Source: an uncultured Paracoccaceae bacterium | GTDB taxonomy: Bacteria; Pseudomonadota; Alphaproteobacteria; Rhodobacterales; Rhodobacteraceae | Direction: 5' to 3' | Assembly: GCA_947489445.1 (NCBI GenBank) | Contig: CANLDN010000001.1 | Span: 620,001-684,000, forward strand | DNA: 64,000 nucleotides | Shown: positions 1 through 9,536 of the stretch, one piece after another | Layout of the letters: the number at the start of each line of letters is the position of its first letter | Numbering within the stretch: the stretch's first letter is position 1 | The notes under the pieces: generated by a model | Database searches by the model: none | What the model saw: only the letters and a program-made list of their open reading frames with translations | What the model was told of the DNA's origin: nothing | Translations under genes and position numbers: made by a program

Positions 1-254
1 AGGCGTTTGACCATCACCGCGTCATTCCATGGCGCGCGCACAATGGCAGTGGATGTATATGGCGCAATCGCCTGCAACTGGCTCAGCGTGGTTTGCACAT
101 CCCCTGGGCTGTGTTCCATATCGACCACCAGCCAGTCATAGCCCGCCCCTGCCGTCACCTCGGCGGCGTAGTTGCTGGCAAGGCTGACCCAAAGGCCGAT
201 CTGTTTTTGCCCGGCCCGCAGCGCGGCCATAAAGGGGTTTTCCAACATCTTCAT
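1..254 (-). CDS. HpcH/HpaI-family aldolase (N-terminal part, runs off the window)
   Basis: The minus strand reads [20 protein letters not shown] and continues through GLWVS and a [11 protein letters not shown] stretch. These are typical of the start of 4-hydroxy-2-oxoheptanedioate / 2,4-dihydroxyhept-2-enedioate aldolases, class II metal-dependent enzymes that split 4-hydroxy-2-oxo acids to pyruvate plus an aldehyde. About 84 residues are present and the C-terminus lies beyond base 1. The ATG overlaps the stop of the upstream FAD oxidoreductase in an ATGA (251-254), so it is the last visible member of the hydantoinase-type catabolic operon. The true substrate cannot be told from this fragment. 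Confidence 0.85.
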   Translation of the reverse strand, partial: MKMLENPFMAALRAGQKQIGLWVSLASNYAAEVTAGAGYDWLVVDMEHSPGDVQTTLSQLQAIAPYTSTAIVRAPWNDAVMVKR

Positions 255-1453
255 ATCACGGCCTTTTCGACGAATTTCTCACCCCGTGTGATCCGGTCAT
301 AATGAAACGGCGTCAGGTCGAGCGTGCGGTATGCGCCATGGGTGATCCACTCTGCCGTGCCCCGTCCCATGGCCGGGGACTGCTGGAACCCATGGCCAGA
401 GAACCCATTGACGAAGATGAAGTTTTCCACCTCCGGATGGGGCCCCAAAATCGCGTTCTGGTCAAAGGTGTTATAAGCATAGTGCCCGACCCATGAATTG
501 CGCAGTTTGATCGCCTCGAACTGCGGCACGCGGGTTGCCAGCACCGGCCAGACCTTGTTTTCCCAAAGGCTATGATCTTGCACGAAATCATCATAATCCA
601 CCGCCGGATCATCATCCGGCGGACAGCCCGCCAGATAATACGTCCCATCCGTCCGCATATGCACGCCGGACGGATCAATCGTTAGCGGCAGATCGCGATC
701 CAACGGCTTTTCCGCTTCGAAAATAAAGGTATAGCGCTTGCGCGGCTCTACGGGGATTTCGATCCCGGCCATACGGGAAGTCAGCACCGCGCGCGGGCCA
801 GAGGCGTTCACCACAGTCCCGCAAGCAACAACTTCCCCTGATTTCAGGATCACACTTTCCACCCGCGTTCCGGCAGCATTGCGGTTCATCGCGATGACCT
901 CGTTGGTCACATATTCCGCGCCACGTTCCCGCGCGGACCGCTTCCACCAATCAAACAGGGTGTTGCCGTCAAAATACCCCTCATCCACCAGATTGTGGTT
1001 CGCCGCGACAATGTCATCAAGATTGTAGAACGGATAATCCCGCGCGATCTCGTCCCGCATCATATGCTTGGTGCCTGCCCCGCAAGCCGCCTGCAGTCGC
1101 TGACTTTCGCGCAAGATCGCGGCGAAATCTTCGTTGTCGGCCAGATACATATAGCCATAGCTTTGCAGGCGCGGGTGAGGCACGCGCGGGTCGCCACCCA
1201 TGTATTGCCAAAAGTTCTTCACGAAATCGGCCGCGAATTGCGACACCCGCACATTGATCTCGCGACTGAACTGCTGGCGCATGCAGGAATTGGTGTGCGA
1301 GGTCGAGGCGAATTCATAGCTCGGGTCGCGCTCCACCACCAGAACCGAGCCGTCGAAATCCGGATTATCCGTCAGGAACCACGCCACCGCAGAGCCGAAC
1401 ATCGCCCCGCCGACGATTACCACATCATAGCTGCTTTTCTGCGGCGCTTGCAT
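251..1453 (-). CDS. FAD-dependent oxidoreductase, DAO (glycine/sarcosine oxidase-like) family
   Basis: 400 residues. A Rossmann FAD-binding motif ([17 protein letters not shown]) begins near residue 11, and the C-terminal [16 protein letters not shown] block is typical of DAO-family amine oxidases, which oxidise N-methyl or alpha-amino substrates with FAD. It is probably cytoplasmic, since no signal peptide is seen. The ATG follows the TAA stop of hyuB directly, and the stop overlaps the aldolase start, so it lies inside a translationally coupled catabolic operon. Together with HyuA/HyuB this suggests breakdown of a cyclic or N-substituted amino compound. The substrate is inference only. Confidence 0.88.
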   Translation of the reverse strand: MQAPQKSSYDVVIVGGAMFGSAVAWFLTDNPDFDGSVLVVERDPSYEFASTSHTNSCMRQQFSREINVRVSQFAADFVKNFWQYMGGDPRVPHPRLQSYGYMYLADNEDFAAILRESQRLQAACGAGTKHMMRDEIARDYPFYNLDDIVAANHNLVDEGYFDGNTLFDWWKRSARERGAEYVTNEVIAMNRNAAGTRVESVILKSGEVVACGTVVNASGPRAVLTSRMAGIEIPVEPRKRYTFIFEAEKPLDRDLPLTIDPSGVHMRTDGTYYLAGCPPDDDPAVDYDDFVQDHSLWENKVWPVLATRVPQFEAIKLRNSWVGHYAYNTFDQNAILGPHPEVENFIFVNGFSGHGFQQSPAMGRGTAEWITHGAYRTLDLTPFHYDRITRGEKFVEKAVI

Positions 1454-3139
1454 TTAGGTGCTTTCCCCTTTCGCGACCATCGCCTGCACCGCTGCCACCT
1501 CTGCGGCGCTCAGCCCATAATCCCGCATTGCAGCTTCCGCCGAAATGTAACCCCGCGCAAGGTCCCGCCGAACCAGCGCGTGATCACGCGCAGCCGGGTC
1601 GCCGTACCCACCCCCACCGGGGAAGGCGAGCATCACGCGCCGCCCTTCGGCCACAAACTGTTTACCCTTACCGCGCATGGATGTGCCGTCATCCTGCACA
1701 ATCGTGGTGGGGGCACCGTTAGCCCCGCCTTGCCGTCCGCGCGCGGGGTGATCCACCCGGTCAAACATGGCCGAAAAGTCGCATTCATGCCCCGCCGCCG
1801 CGCTGACCTCCATCACCTGGCCCAATCCGCCGCGAAACTGCCCGGCGCCACCGCTATCGGGCCGCAACTCCTTGCGCCAGATGATCACAGGGCCAGTATG
1901 TTCGGTTGCCTCAATCGGCATGGTCATGACACCGGACGGAAAGGCGGTGGCGTTCAGCCCATCAACCGTGGGCCGCGCCCCTGCGCCACCGGAATTGAAG
2001 GTCAGCACCTCGGCCCGGCGTCCCCGCTGGCCCCGCACGGCACGCAGGCTGACCTGAAAATTGCAAAGACACCCGGCTCCTTCCGCAGGCACGGTCGCAG
2101 GCAATATCTGATCAAGCGCATCAAAAACGGTATCGGGGATCATGTGCCCAATGATGTGTCGTAGCGCGACAGGGGCCGGATGCACCGCGTTCACGATGCT
2201 CCCTTCTGGTGCGGTGACCTGAAAAGGTGCAAGCGAGGCCGCGTTGTTGGGGATTTCCGGCGCAATCGCGCATTTGAGCGCATAGCAAGCATAGGCCTTG
2301 GTATAGACCAGCGGCACGTTGATGCCCTTCTTGTCCACCGGGGACGTTCCCGCAAAATCGCAGGTGATCCGGTCCGGCTGCACGTCGATCTTCACCTTCA
2401 GATCAATCGGCTGATCGAACCCGTCAATTGTCATCCCCCCGCTTGCCGTCTTTTGCGTCAGTGCTGCGATCCGCTCCAGCGTGGCCCGGCGAGAATTGTC
2501 GAGGATGAAACCACCGATCCCCTCCAGATCATCGAGCCCAAACTCATCCATCATCTCGGCCAGCCGCCGCTGCCCGATCTCGTTACAGGTGGCCAGCGCA
2601 TAGATATCGCCCACCACCTGATCCGGCTCACGCACATTCCCGCGCACGATGCGGATCAGGGTTTCGTCCACCACGCCCAGATCCGCGAATTTCATGATGG
2701 GGATGTAAAGCCCCTCTTCATACACACTCGTCGCGTCAGCCCCGAACCCGCGGCCCCCGATATCGACGACATGGGCCGTGCAGGCGAAGAAACCCACATG
2801 GTGGCCGTTGTGAAAGGACGGGCTGACCACCGTGATATCGTGCAGGTGACCGGTGCCTTCCCAAGGGTCATTGGTGATGTAGACGTCGCCCTCTGCGATG
2901 TTGTCGCGCCCGATCCGGCGGATGAAATGGGCGACCGCATCGGCCATCGCATTGACGTGTCCCGGCGTGCCGGTGACGGCCTGCGCCAACATCAGCCCTT
3001 CGGCGTTATAGACCCCCGCCGACAAATCCCCCGCCTCACGCACCGACGTTGAAAACGCCGTGCGCACCAGCGCTTGCGCCTGTTCCTCCACGACCGAGAT
3101 GAGGCGGTTCCACATGACCTGATAGGCGACACTGCTCAT
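1454..3139 (-). CDS. hyuB: Hydantoinase B / 5-oxoprolinase (subunit B)
   Basis: 561 residues, close to the usual length of HyuB/oxoprolinase B subunits. Family hallmarks include REAGDLSAGVYNAEG near residue 33, ITNDPWEGTGHLHDI near 107 and the late PGGGGYGDP block. With HyuA it would form an ATP-dependent amidohydrolase opening hydantoin-like or 5-oxoproline rings; acetone carboxylase subunits belong to the same superfamily. The start codon overlaps the hyuA stop (ATGA at 3136-3139), which points to equimolar translation. The family is certain; the substrate is not. Confidence 0.92.
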   Translation of the reverse strand: MSSVAYQVMWNRLISVVEEQAQALVRTAFSTSVREAGDLSAGVYNAEGLMLAQAVTGTPGHVNAMADAVAHFIRRIGRDNIAEGDVYITNDPWEGTGHLHDITVVSPSFHNGHHVGFFACTAHVVDIGGRGFGADATSVYEEGLYIPIMKFADLGVVDETLIRIVRGNVREPDQVVGDIYALATCNEIGQRRLAEMMDEFGLDDLEGIGGFILDNSRRATLERIAALTQKTASGGMTIDGFDQPIDLKVKIDVQPDRITCDFAGTSPVDKKGINVPLVYTKAYACYALKCAIAPEIPNNAASLAPFQVTAPEGSIVNAVHPAPVALRHIIGHMIPDTVFDALDQILPATVPAEGAGCLCNFQVSLRAVRGQRGRRAEVLTFNSGGAGARPTVDGLNATAFPSGVMTMPIEATEHTGPVIIWRKELRPDSGGAGQFRGGLGQVMEVSAAAGHECDFSAMFDRVDHPARGRQGGANGAPTTIVQDDGTSMRGKGKQFVAEGRRVMLAFPGGGGYGDPAARDHALVRRDLARGYISAEAAMRDYGLSAAEVAAVQAMVAKGEST

Positions 3140-5211
3140 GGTGTGACCTCCGTGATGTCGATGGTCCCGTCGGGCCGGGCAATGGCGGTGCGGCTGGCTG
3201 GCACCACGATTGTGGTCTCGTCCTCGGTTATCAGTGCTGGTCCAGGCACCGTGGAACCCGGTTTCAAAGACGCGCGCAAGACAACCGCCGCTTCGGTGAC
3301 ATCGCCCAGCGCAGGATCAAACACCGGACGCGCGCTCACTGCCTGCGCACCCGCGCCAACAGGGGTCGTGGCCAACACCTGTGGTGTTGCCGGTGCGGTC
3401 GCGGCATTCACCGCCCAGACAGTGATTTCGATATCCATACCCGCAACCGTCCGCCCGAACAGCGTCGTGTAATCCGCCTCAAAGAGTGCCTGAAACCGTT
3501 CAGCATCGGGGTGAGCGGCATCAGCCGCGCGCAGGCTGATTGGAATTTCCCATCCCTGCCCAGTGTAGCGCATATAGACCTTGTATTCGGAATGGATGGG
3601 CGCATCCGCATCGCAGGTCCGCACAAATCCGGTTGCCTCGCTTTCCAAATCCGCCAGCAGGTCGCGCACCACATCCGGCGCAAAATCGGAAAGCTTCATA
3701 TAAACACTGCGCGTCGCCTCAAAGCTGAAGGGCGCGCGCAGGAACCCGATGGCCGAGCCAACCCCGGCCCCGGTCGGCACCAGCAACCGCCCGACCCCCA
3801 GCTTCTCGCAAAGCCGCCCCGCATGCAGCGGGGCCGCACCGCCAAAGGCGATCATGGTGTAATCGGCCAGGTCCTCGCCATTTTCGACCGCATGGACACG
3901 GGCGGCATTGGCCATGTTCTCATCGACGACCTCTGCCACACCATAGGCGGCGGTCAGCGCGTCCATGTCCAATGGACCGCCCAGCGCTGTCAGCACATTC
4001 TCCGATGCCTTGGGTTTCAAGGTGATCGATCCACCCGCAAACTTGTTCGGATCGAGCTTCCCCAGGATCAGGTCCGCATCCGTCACCGCAGGCCGGTCGC
4101 CGCCACGCCCATAACAGGCCGGGCCCGGCTCTGACCCCGCGCTTTCAGGCCCCACCCGGATCTGACGCATCGCATCCACATGGGCGATACTGCCGCCCCC
4201 TGCCCCGATCTCGACCATGTCGATGACGGGGATTGAAATCGGCATGCCGGAGCCTTTCTTGAACCGGTAAGTGCGCGCCACCTCGAACACGCGCGCGGTC
4301 TTGGGCGTCTGATCTTTGATCAGGCAGATCTTGGCCGTGGTGCCACCCATATCGAAGGACAGCACCTTGTCCAGACCGTAGCGCGCGGCAATATTTGCGG
4401 CAAATACGGCACCACCCGCCGGGCCGGATTCGACCAGCCGCACCGGGAATTCCGCCGCACTTTCCAGGCTGATGATACCGCCGCCCGAATGCATCAGAAA
4501 CACAGGGCACTTGGCACCTTCATCGGCCAACCGGCCCTTGAGCCGCCCCAGATAGGATTTCATCAGCGGCTTGATATAAGCATTGGCGACGGTCGTGTTG
4601 AACCGCTCATACTCACGCATCTGTGGAGAGACTTCGGACGACAGGGAGACCATCACACCGGGCATCCGTGCGGCCAACACATCGCGGATTAACCTTTCAT
4701 GACTATCGTTCAGATACGCGTGGATCAGACCGATGGCGATGCTTTCGAAACCATATGATTCGATCCCGTTCACCAGCGTCTCGACATCCTCGCGGGCCAG
4801 CGGCGTTAACACATTGCCATGGGCATCCACCCGCTCCGGCACGATAAACCGGTGCTGACGCGGCAGCAGCGGCTCTGGCAAAACAAGGTTCAGATCGTAT
4901 TGTTCGAACCGGCTTTCGGTGCGCATTTCGATTACGTCGCGAAAGCCCTCGGTCGTAATCAGCGCCGTCTTCGCCCCCCGCCGTTCGATCAGCGCATTGG
5001 TGGCCAGCGTGGTGCCGTGGATGATCTGGTCAATCCGATCCGGGGCGATCCCGGCCTTGGCACAGACCTGATGCATCCCATCGATGATTGCATCCTCCGG
5101 CGCCGCATATGTGGTCAGGACCTTCGTCGAATGCTGCGCCGCGCCGGTTTCCAGCACCACATCGGTGAACGTGCCCCCGATATCGACACCCATGCGGATC
5201 TGGTTCTGCAT
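3136..5211 (-). CDS. hyuA: Hydantoinase A / 5-oxoprolinase (subunit A)
   Basis: 691 residues. The N-terminus carries the actin-like ATPase phosphate loop (MGVDIGGTFTDVVL). Later blocks include IHGTTLATNALIERRGAKTA, GPAGGAVFAA and FDMGGTTAK. An in-frame GTG lies three bases upstream, but the ATG at 5211 has a purine-rich AGGGAAGG about five bases before it and is preferred. HyuA is expected to phosphorylate the lactam/hydantoin carbonyl before ring opening by HyuB. It is the first structural gene of the operon, 79 bases downstream of the LysR gene on the same strand. Confidence 0.92.
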   Translation of the reverse strand: MQNQIRMGVDIGGTFTDVVLETGAAQHSTKVLTTYAAPEDAIIDGMHQVCAKAGIAPDRIDQIIHGTTLATNALIERRGAKTALITTEGFRDVIEMRTESRFEQYDLNLVLPEPLLPRQHRFIVPERVDAHGNVLTPLAREDVETLVNGIESYGFESIAIGLIHAYLNDSHERLIRDVLAARMPGVMVSLSSEVSPQMREYERFNTTVANAYIKPLMKSYLGRLKGRLADEGAKCPVFLMHSGGGIISLESAAEFPVRLVESGPAGGAVFAANIAARYGLDKVLSFDMGGTTAKICLIKDQTPKTARVFEVARTYRFKKGSGMPISIPVIDMVEIGAGGGSIAHVDAMRQIRVGPESAGSEPGPACYGRGGDRPAVTDADLILGKLDPNKFAGGSITLKPKASENVLTALGGPLDMDALTAAYGVAEVVDENMANAARVHAVENGEDLADYTMIAFGGAAPLHAGRLCEKLGVGRLLVPTGAGVGSAIGFLRAPFSFEATRSVYMKLSDFAPDVVRDLLADLESEATGFVRTCDADAPIHSEYKVYMRYTGQGWEIPISLRAADAAHPDAERFQALFEADYTTLFGRTVAGMDIEITVWAVNAATAPATPQVLATTPVGAGAQAVSARPVFDPALGDVTEAAVVLRASLKPGSTVPGPALITEDETTIVVPASRTAIARPDGTIDITEVTP

Positions 5212-5290
5212 CACGGCCTTCCCTGCGGTTTCGCATCAAGCCTAGATCGGGCACATCATCACATCCAATTATTTTATACGATCAACAGGA

Positions 5291-6184
5291 TCACTTTTCT
5301 CGATCATCCGCTGCGACCTGCGCCGCCAGTCCCGCCGCCTCCGCAACCGTGCCGGACGCTCGTTCTGCATCGTAGCGGGCAAAGAAATGAAGCGGCGCGG
5401 GCACCCAATCATAATCGACCTTGCGCAACGTGCCCTTCGCCAGTTCAGCCGCCACCATCGCCGCGGGCAAGGTCGCTATTCCCATCCCGTCCATCGCCAT
5501 GTTCATGCAGGCCGCCAGATTGCTGGACGGCACCAACCGCGCCGACAGATCACGGCGCGCTGCAAAATGCGCCGCAACCTCTTCGTAGAGGCGCGTATCG
5601 CGGGCATGGGTCAGGATCGGATGGGCCGCCAACGCATCCGCATCCACCGCATCGGTCAGACCCAGTTCGGGGGCCGCGACCCATGTCAGCGCATAAGCCC
5701 CCAGATCAATCTCGCCACTCGTCAAGCGACTGAAAGGCGCGTTCTGCAAGGCCAGATCAAGGGTCCGCTCCGCCAGTTCCTTTTCCAGATTGACGGACAG
5801 ATCGACGGTCAGTTCCACCGTCAGGCTTGGGAACTGCGCCTTGAGCGCGCGCAGGTAGTCGCGCAGCCACGTGTGCACGATCATCTCTGTCACTCCCAGC
5901 CGCAATGTGCCGTCTATCAGTGTCTTCTGTTCAGCCGCCGCAACAAAGGCATCCATGGAATCAAGCACTTGTCGCGCATGGCGCAACAGCTCCTGCCCCT
6001 TGGCCGTCAGCCGCACGGACCCGGCATCGCGGGTCATCAGGGTCACCCCCAGCACCGCCTCCAGCCGGGCGATCCGGGCCGAGATATTGGGCTGGGTCGT
6101 GTTCAGACGATCCGCAGCACGGCGAAAGCTTTGCAGATCCGCGACCCAAACGAAGGCTTCAAGCTGCTTGAGGTTCAGCCGCAT
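5291..6184 (-). CDS. LysR-family transcriptional regulator
   Basis: 297 residues from the ATG at 6184. The N-terminal winged HTH (LKQLEAFVWVADLQSF, then AADRLNTTQPNISARIARLE) is diagnostic, followed by a periplasmic-binding-protein-like effector domain. It precedes the hydantoinase operon on the same strand and probably controls it in response to the substrate. Its start lies inside the end of rtcR: the rtcR stop (6175-6177) falls ten bases into this gene. Any promoter of its own must therefore lie within rtcR, or it depends on rtcR transcription. An alternative start four codons upstream (6196) is possible. Confidence 0.9.
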   Translation of the reverse strand: MRLNLKQLEAFVWVADLQSFRRAADRLNTTQPNISARIARLEAVLGVTLMTRDAGSVRLTAKGQELLRHARQVLDSMDAFVAAAEQKTLIDGTLRLGVTEMIVHTWLRDYLRALKAQFPSLTVELTVDLSVNLEKELAERTLDLALQNAPFSRLTSGEIDLGAYALTWVAAPELGLTDAVDADALAAHPILTHARDTRLYEEVAAHFAARRDLSARLVPSSNLAACMNMAMDGMGIATLPAAMVAAELAKGTLRKVDYDWVPAPLHFFARYDAERASGTVAEAAGLAAQVAADDREK

Positions 6185-7761
6185 ATCTGCCCCCAATCCA
6201 GCCCGAACCTGTCCAGATACTTGCGCAACCGGTCTGCATCATTCCGGCTTGCCCTGGCCGCGCGGGACGCCGCGAACAGCCGACGGCCCGCAGCACTCAG
6301 GCTGGCGGATTGCTGGCAGACCCGGATGACCGCCGCCAACTGCACCCGGTCGAATTCATCAATGTTTCCAGCCGCCTCGCCCAGATACTCGGTCAAGACC
6401 TGCATGTCAGGATCACTGGCCGCGCTGCGCCAGGTCTGCTCCAACGTCGCGATCTCATCCTCGACCATCGCCAGCGTGACCCGCCCGCGCGGAGCGAGCG
6501 TACACATCCGTTGAACAGACGCCGAAAGATCGCGGAAATTGCCCGGCCAGCGCGTACCCGGATCGGTCGCGAATTTCTGATAACGGGCAAAGGCATCGGC
6601 ATTGAAACTCACGCGATTACCCAGCAGTTTTTCGACACGGGCGAGTTCGTACTCAAGGTTCGGGGCGATGTCCTCGGGTCGGTCGCGCAATGCAGGCAGG
6701 CTGAATGTCCATAGATTCAAACGCGCGAACAGGTCCGCCCGAAACCGCCCTTCCGCCACCAGCCCCGCCAGGTTGCGGCCCGCCCCGGCGATCAGGTGAA
6801 AGCGGCTGGTCACCTCATAATCCGACCCAAGCGGCAGATACTTCCCCGTCTCGACCGCGTGCAGGATCATCGCCTGTTCGTCGAGGCCGAGTTCGTCGAT
6901 CTCATCAAGGAAGAGGACGCCGCCATCCGCCTCTTGCAGCAGCCCGCGTCTGTCGGCCCCGGCACCAGGGATGGCTTGCCTGCGATGCCCGAACAGGGTG
7001 GACATGGCCCGTTCGCCCTTGAGCGTCGAACAATTCACATGCACCAGCCGCCCCTTGATCCGGCGGCGTTGCAGTTTCAACTCGTAAAGCCGCGCGGCCA
7101 GATCGGATTTGCCGGTGCCGGTCGGTCCCATCAGCAAAAGCGGGGCGTCGGAGTTTGATGTCACGACCTCCATCCGGTCGATCATGGCGTTGAAACCCGC
7201 ATTGCGCGTTTCGATCCCGCCTTTCAGCAGGGTGTTGTATTCGCGGGTGACCAGATCGAAGCGTTGCTGGATCGCGTTGTATTTCGACAGGTCCAGATCG
7301 ACGACCTGCAGGGTGCCGGGGCCAATGTCGTCGCCCCGTGGTGGCCCGGTCTGGACCAGCTTGGCCGGGATGTGCCGGGATTCTGTCAGCAGGAACCAGC
7401 AGATCTGGGCGACATGCGTGCCGGTGGTTAGGTGAACGTGATAATCCTCGCGTTCGTCGTCGAACCCGTAATCGCGCGCGAAATCATAGAGCGCGCCGTA
7501 CATTTCCTCGAAATCCCAGGGGTCGCGGATGTCGATACGCTGCAGCAGCACCTCGGTCTGCGGGTTGTTGCGTGTCACCTCGCCTTTGATTTTTTCGGCT
7601 AGGCCACGCCAGCGACCGGAATAGATCAGCTCCAGCCGGTCAATGGGGAAATCGGGATGTTCTGCGATCTGGACGGAGGGGCGCCAGCGACGGCGTTTGC
7701 CCGCATCCAGATTCGTGCCGAGAAAGCCGATGACCACGTTATTCTTCATGATCTTATCCAT
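6175..7761 (-). CDS. rtcR: RtcR: CARF-domain AAA+ regulator of the RNA-repair locus
   Basis: 528 residues. The N-terminal CARF ligand-binding domain (about 1-180) includes HVHLTTGTHVAQICWFLL at 108-125. In enterobacterial RtcR this domain senses tRNA fragments with 2',3'-cyclic phosphate ends. The AAA+ domain has Walker A GPTGTGKS (212-219) and Walker B VLFLDEID (282-289). A helical C-terminal region resembles that of RtcR proteins. The sigma-54-contacting GAFTGA motif is replaced by QAIPGA at 262-267, confirmed from the codons near 6970-6990. The gene is divergent from rsr (163 bases between starts). An alternative ATG lies at 7749; neither start has a clear Shine-Dalgarno sequence. Confidence 0.93.
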   Translation of the reverse strand: MDKIMKNNVVIGFLGTNLDAGKRRRWRPSVQIAEHPDFPIDRLELIYSGRWRGLAEKIKGEVTRNNPQTEVLLQRIDIRDPWDFEEMYGALYDFARDYGFDDEREDYHVHLTTGTHVAQICWFLLTESRHIPAKLVQTGPPRGDDIGPGTLQVVDLDLSKYNAIQQRFDLVTREYNTLLKGGIETRNAGFNAMIDRMEVVTSNSDAPLLLMGPTGTGKSDLAARLYELKLQRRRIKGRLVHVNCSTLKGERAMSTLFGHRRQAIPGAGADRRGLLQEADGGVLFLDEIDELGLDEQAMILHAVETGKYLPLGSDYEVTSRFHLIAGAGRNLAGLVAEGRFRADLFARLNLWTFSLPALRDRPEDIAPNLEYELARVEKLLGNRVSFNADAFARYQKFATDPGTRWPGNFRDLSASVQRMCTLAPRGRVTLAMVEDEIATLEQTWRSAASDPDMQVLTEYLGEAAGNIDEFDRVQLAAVIRVCQQSASLSAAGRRLFAASRAARASRNDADRLRKYLDRFGLDWGQICG

Positions 7762-7924
7762 ACAAATAAAATACGATACATATCAATCGCTTTTCTGACC
7801 GACTATTTCTTTCTTCCAAAAATACTCAAATAAAAACAGCGTGTTAGTGGATTTTCGTTTTTTCTTCGATCGGCCGCGCAAATCAGCGAAAACAGCCTCA
7901 CTGAAAGAGAGAAGGACAAGAGAA
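7762..7924. promoter_or_regulatory. AT-rich divergent intergenic region between rtcR and rsr
   Basis: 163 bases, strongly A/T-rich compared with its surroundings, which must hold the promoters of both genes and any RtcR sites. I searched by eye for a sigma-54 element (TGGCAC-N5-TTGC) ahead of rsr and found none. The only GG dinucleotides (7849, 7872, 7913) lack a GC at the required spacing. A purine-rich GAGAGAAGGA at about 7906-7915 is the rsr ribosome-binding site. No clear sigma-70 promoter can be named either. Confidence 0.5.
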
Positions 7925-9481
7925 ATGGCAAACAAATCCGTGTTTGCATCGTTGAAGGGCCGGTTGCTTCCGGCGGCTTCTGCCAAGAACCTGGCGGGGG
8001 CACCGGCCTACACCTATTCCGATGCGCACGCCTTGGCGCAGCTGGCGATGACCGGCACGTTCGGGCAGACATTCTACCAGGACCCGATGCAGGAACTGTC
8101 CCGCACGCTGGAACTGGCGCAAAAGGTCGATCCGTCCTTTCTTGCAAAGGCGGCCGTCTACACCCGGACCAAGGGGCATATGAAGGATATGCCGGCGGTC
8201 CTGTTGGCGGTCCTTTCGGGCCGTGACCCGATCCTGTTTCAGCGCGTTTTCGGGCGTGTTGTGGATAACGGAAAGATGCTGCGCACATTTGTGCAGGTCA
8301 TGCGGTCGGGGCAGACCGGGCGGAAATCGCTGGGATCTGCGCCAAAGCGTATGGTCGCGAATTGGCTGATCAATGCGTCCGACCGGGCGCTGTTGCAGGC
8401 CAATGTGGGTAACGACCCGTCGTTGGCGGATGTGATCAAGATGGTCCACCCGAAGCCTGCGTCAAAGGCGCGAGAAGCGTTGTTTGCGTGGATCATCGGG
8501 AAACCGTGTGACGTGGCCTTGCTGCCGGAAAATGTGCAGGATTTCCTGCGGTTCAAGAAAACGGGGCGTGGCCGTGTGCCGGATGTGCCGTTCCAGATGC
8601 TGACGCAGCTTGAGTTGTCCACCAAGCAGTGGGCAGGGATTGCTGAAAACGCATTCTGGCAGATGACCCGTATGAACCTGAACACGTTCCTGCGGCACGG
8701 GGTTCTGGCCCTGCCGAAGATGCGGCGCATGATCGCGGATCGTTTGCGTGATCCGGACCTGATCGCAAAGGCGCGGGTGTTGCCGTACCAGCTGATGACG
8801 GCCTATCAGGCCCTGTCGGCGGAGATGCCGGAGGAGATCCGGGAGGCGCTGCATGACGCGATGGAGCTTTCGGTGCAGAACGTACCAAAGCTGCGCGGTC
8901 AGGTTGTGGTTGCCCCGGATGTATCCGGGTCCATGTCCGGCGCTGTGACCGGTTTCCGCAAGGGGGCCACAACAGCGACCCGGTTCGTGGATGTGGCAGG
9001 TCTGGTGTCTGCGGCTGTGCTGCGGCGTAACCCATCCACGACGGTGCTGCCGTTCGAGGTGAAGGTGCGCGAGACGCGGCTGGAACCACGCGACACGATC
9101 CTGACAAACGCGGCGCGTTTGGCGGATCAGTGGGGTGGCGGGACCAACTGTGCGGCACCACTGCAATGGTTGCTGAAGAAGGGGCGTGCCCCGGATCTGG
9201 TGATCATCGTCTCGGACAACCAGTCCTGGGCGCATAACCAGTACGGCAATGCCGGGACGGTGATGATGCAAGCGTGGGAGAAGCTGAAACAGCGGAACCC
9301 GCAGGCCAAACTGGTCTGTATCGACATCGCCCCATACGGGACGACCCAGGCGAAAGAGCGTGCCGATGTGCTGAACATCGGCGGGTTCTCGGACACGGTC
9401 TTTGACCAGATCGCCGCCTTTGCGAGCGGCGAGATGGGCCCGGACCACTGGGTTGGCCAGATCGAGGCCATTGACGTTTAA
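7925..9481 (+). CDS. rsr: Rsr: Ro60/TROVE-domain Y-RNA-binding protein
   Basis: 518 residues from the ATG at 7925, chosen because GAAGGA lies about ten bases upstream and the N-terminus (MANKSVFASLKGRLLPAASA) fits the family. Residues 1 to about 320 form the TROVE alpha-helical ring that binds Y RNA on its outer face and RNA 3' ends in its hole. From about residue 325 a von Willebrand A domain follows, with a MIDAS motif (VAPDVSGSMSG). Bacterial Rsr with Y RNA tethers or gates exonucleases such as PNPase in RNA quality control. Six Y-RNA-like genes follow directly downstream on the same strand. Confidence 0.95.
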   Translation: MANKSVFASLKGRLLPAASAKNLAGAPAYTYSDAHALAQLAMTGTFGQTFYQDPMQELSRTLELAQKVDPSFLAKAAVYTRTKGHMKDMPAVLLAVLSGRDPILFQRVFGRVVDNGKMLRTFVQVMRSGQTGRKSLGSAPKRMVANWLINASDRALLQANVGNDPSLADVIKMVHPKPASKAREALFAWIIGKPCDVALLPENVQDFLRFKKTGRGRVPDVPFQMLTQLELSTKQWAGIAENAFWQMTRMNLNTFLRHGVLALPKMRRMIADRLRDPDLIAKARVLPYQLMTAYQALSAEMPEEIREALHDAMELSVQNVPKLRGQVVVAPDVSGSMSGAVTGFRKGATTATRFVDVAGLVSAAVLRRNPSTTVLPFEVKVRETRLEPRDTILTNAARLADQWGGGTNCAAPLQWLLKKGRAPDLVIIVSDNQSWAHNQYGNAGTVMMQAWEKLKQRNPQAKLVCIDIAPYGTTQAKERADVLNIGGFSDTVFDQIAAFASGEMGPDHWVGQIEAIDV

Positions 9482-9485
9482 GAAC

Positions 9486-9509
9486 GGGTCAGGCGGTTGC
9501 GCCTGACCC
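9486..9509 (+). terminator. Perfect stem-loop just after the rsr stop codon
   Basis: GGGTCAGGCG (9486-9495), loop GTTG, CGCCTGACCC (9500-9509): ten uninterrupted base pairs starting five bases after the rsr stop. It is followed by AATCG rather than a T-run, so it is not a classic intrinsic terminator. It may instead be an attenuator, an mRNA 3'-end stabiliser or a processing signal that separates rsr mRNA from the Y RNAs. Confidence 0.6.
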
Positions 9510-9536
9510 AATCGAAACGAATTGAAAGGAATAGAC

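Noticed and set aside
995..2164. 389-codon plus-strand frame opposite the FAD oxidoreductase and hyuB
   Set aside because: His/Arg/Pro-rich antisense translation of two well-supported genes; typical of GC-rich antisense frames.
7762..7924. Possible sigma-54 promoter for rsr
   Set aside because: Expected from RtcR biology, but no GG-N10-GC with flanking TGGCAC/TTGC bases could be found by eye.
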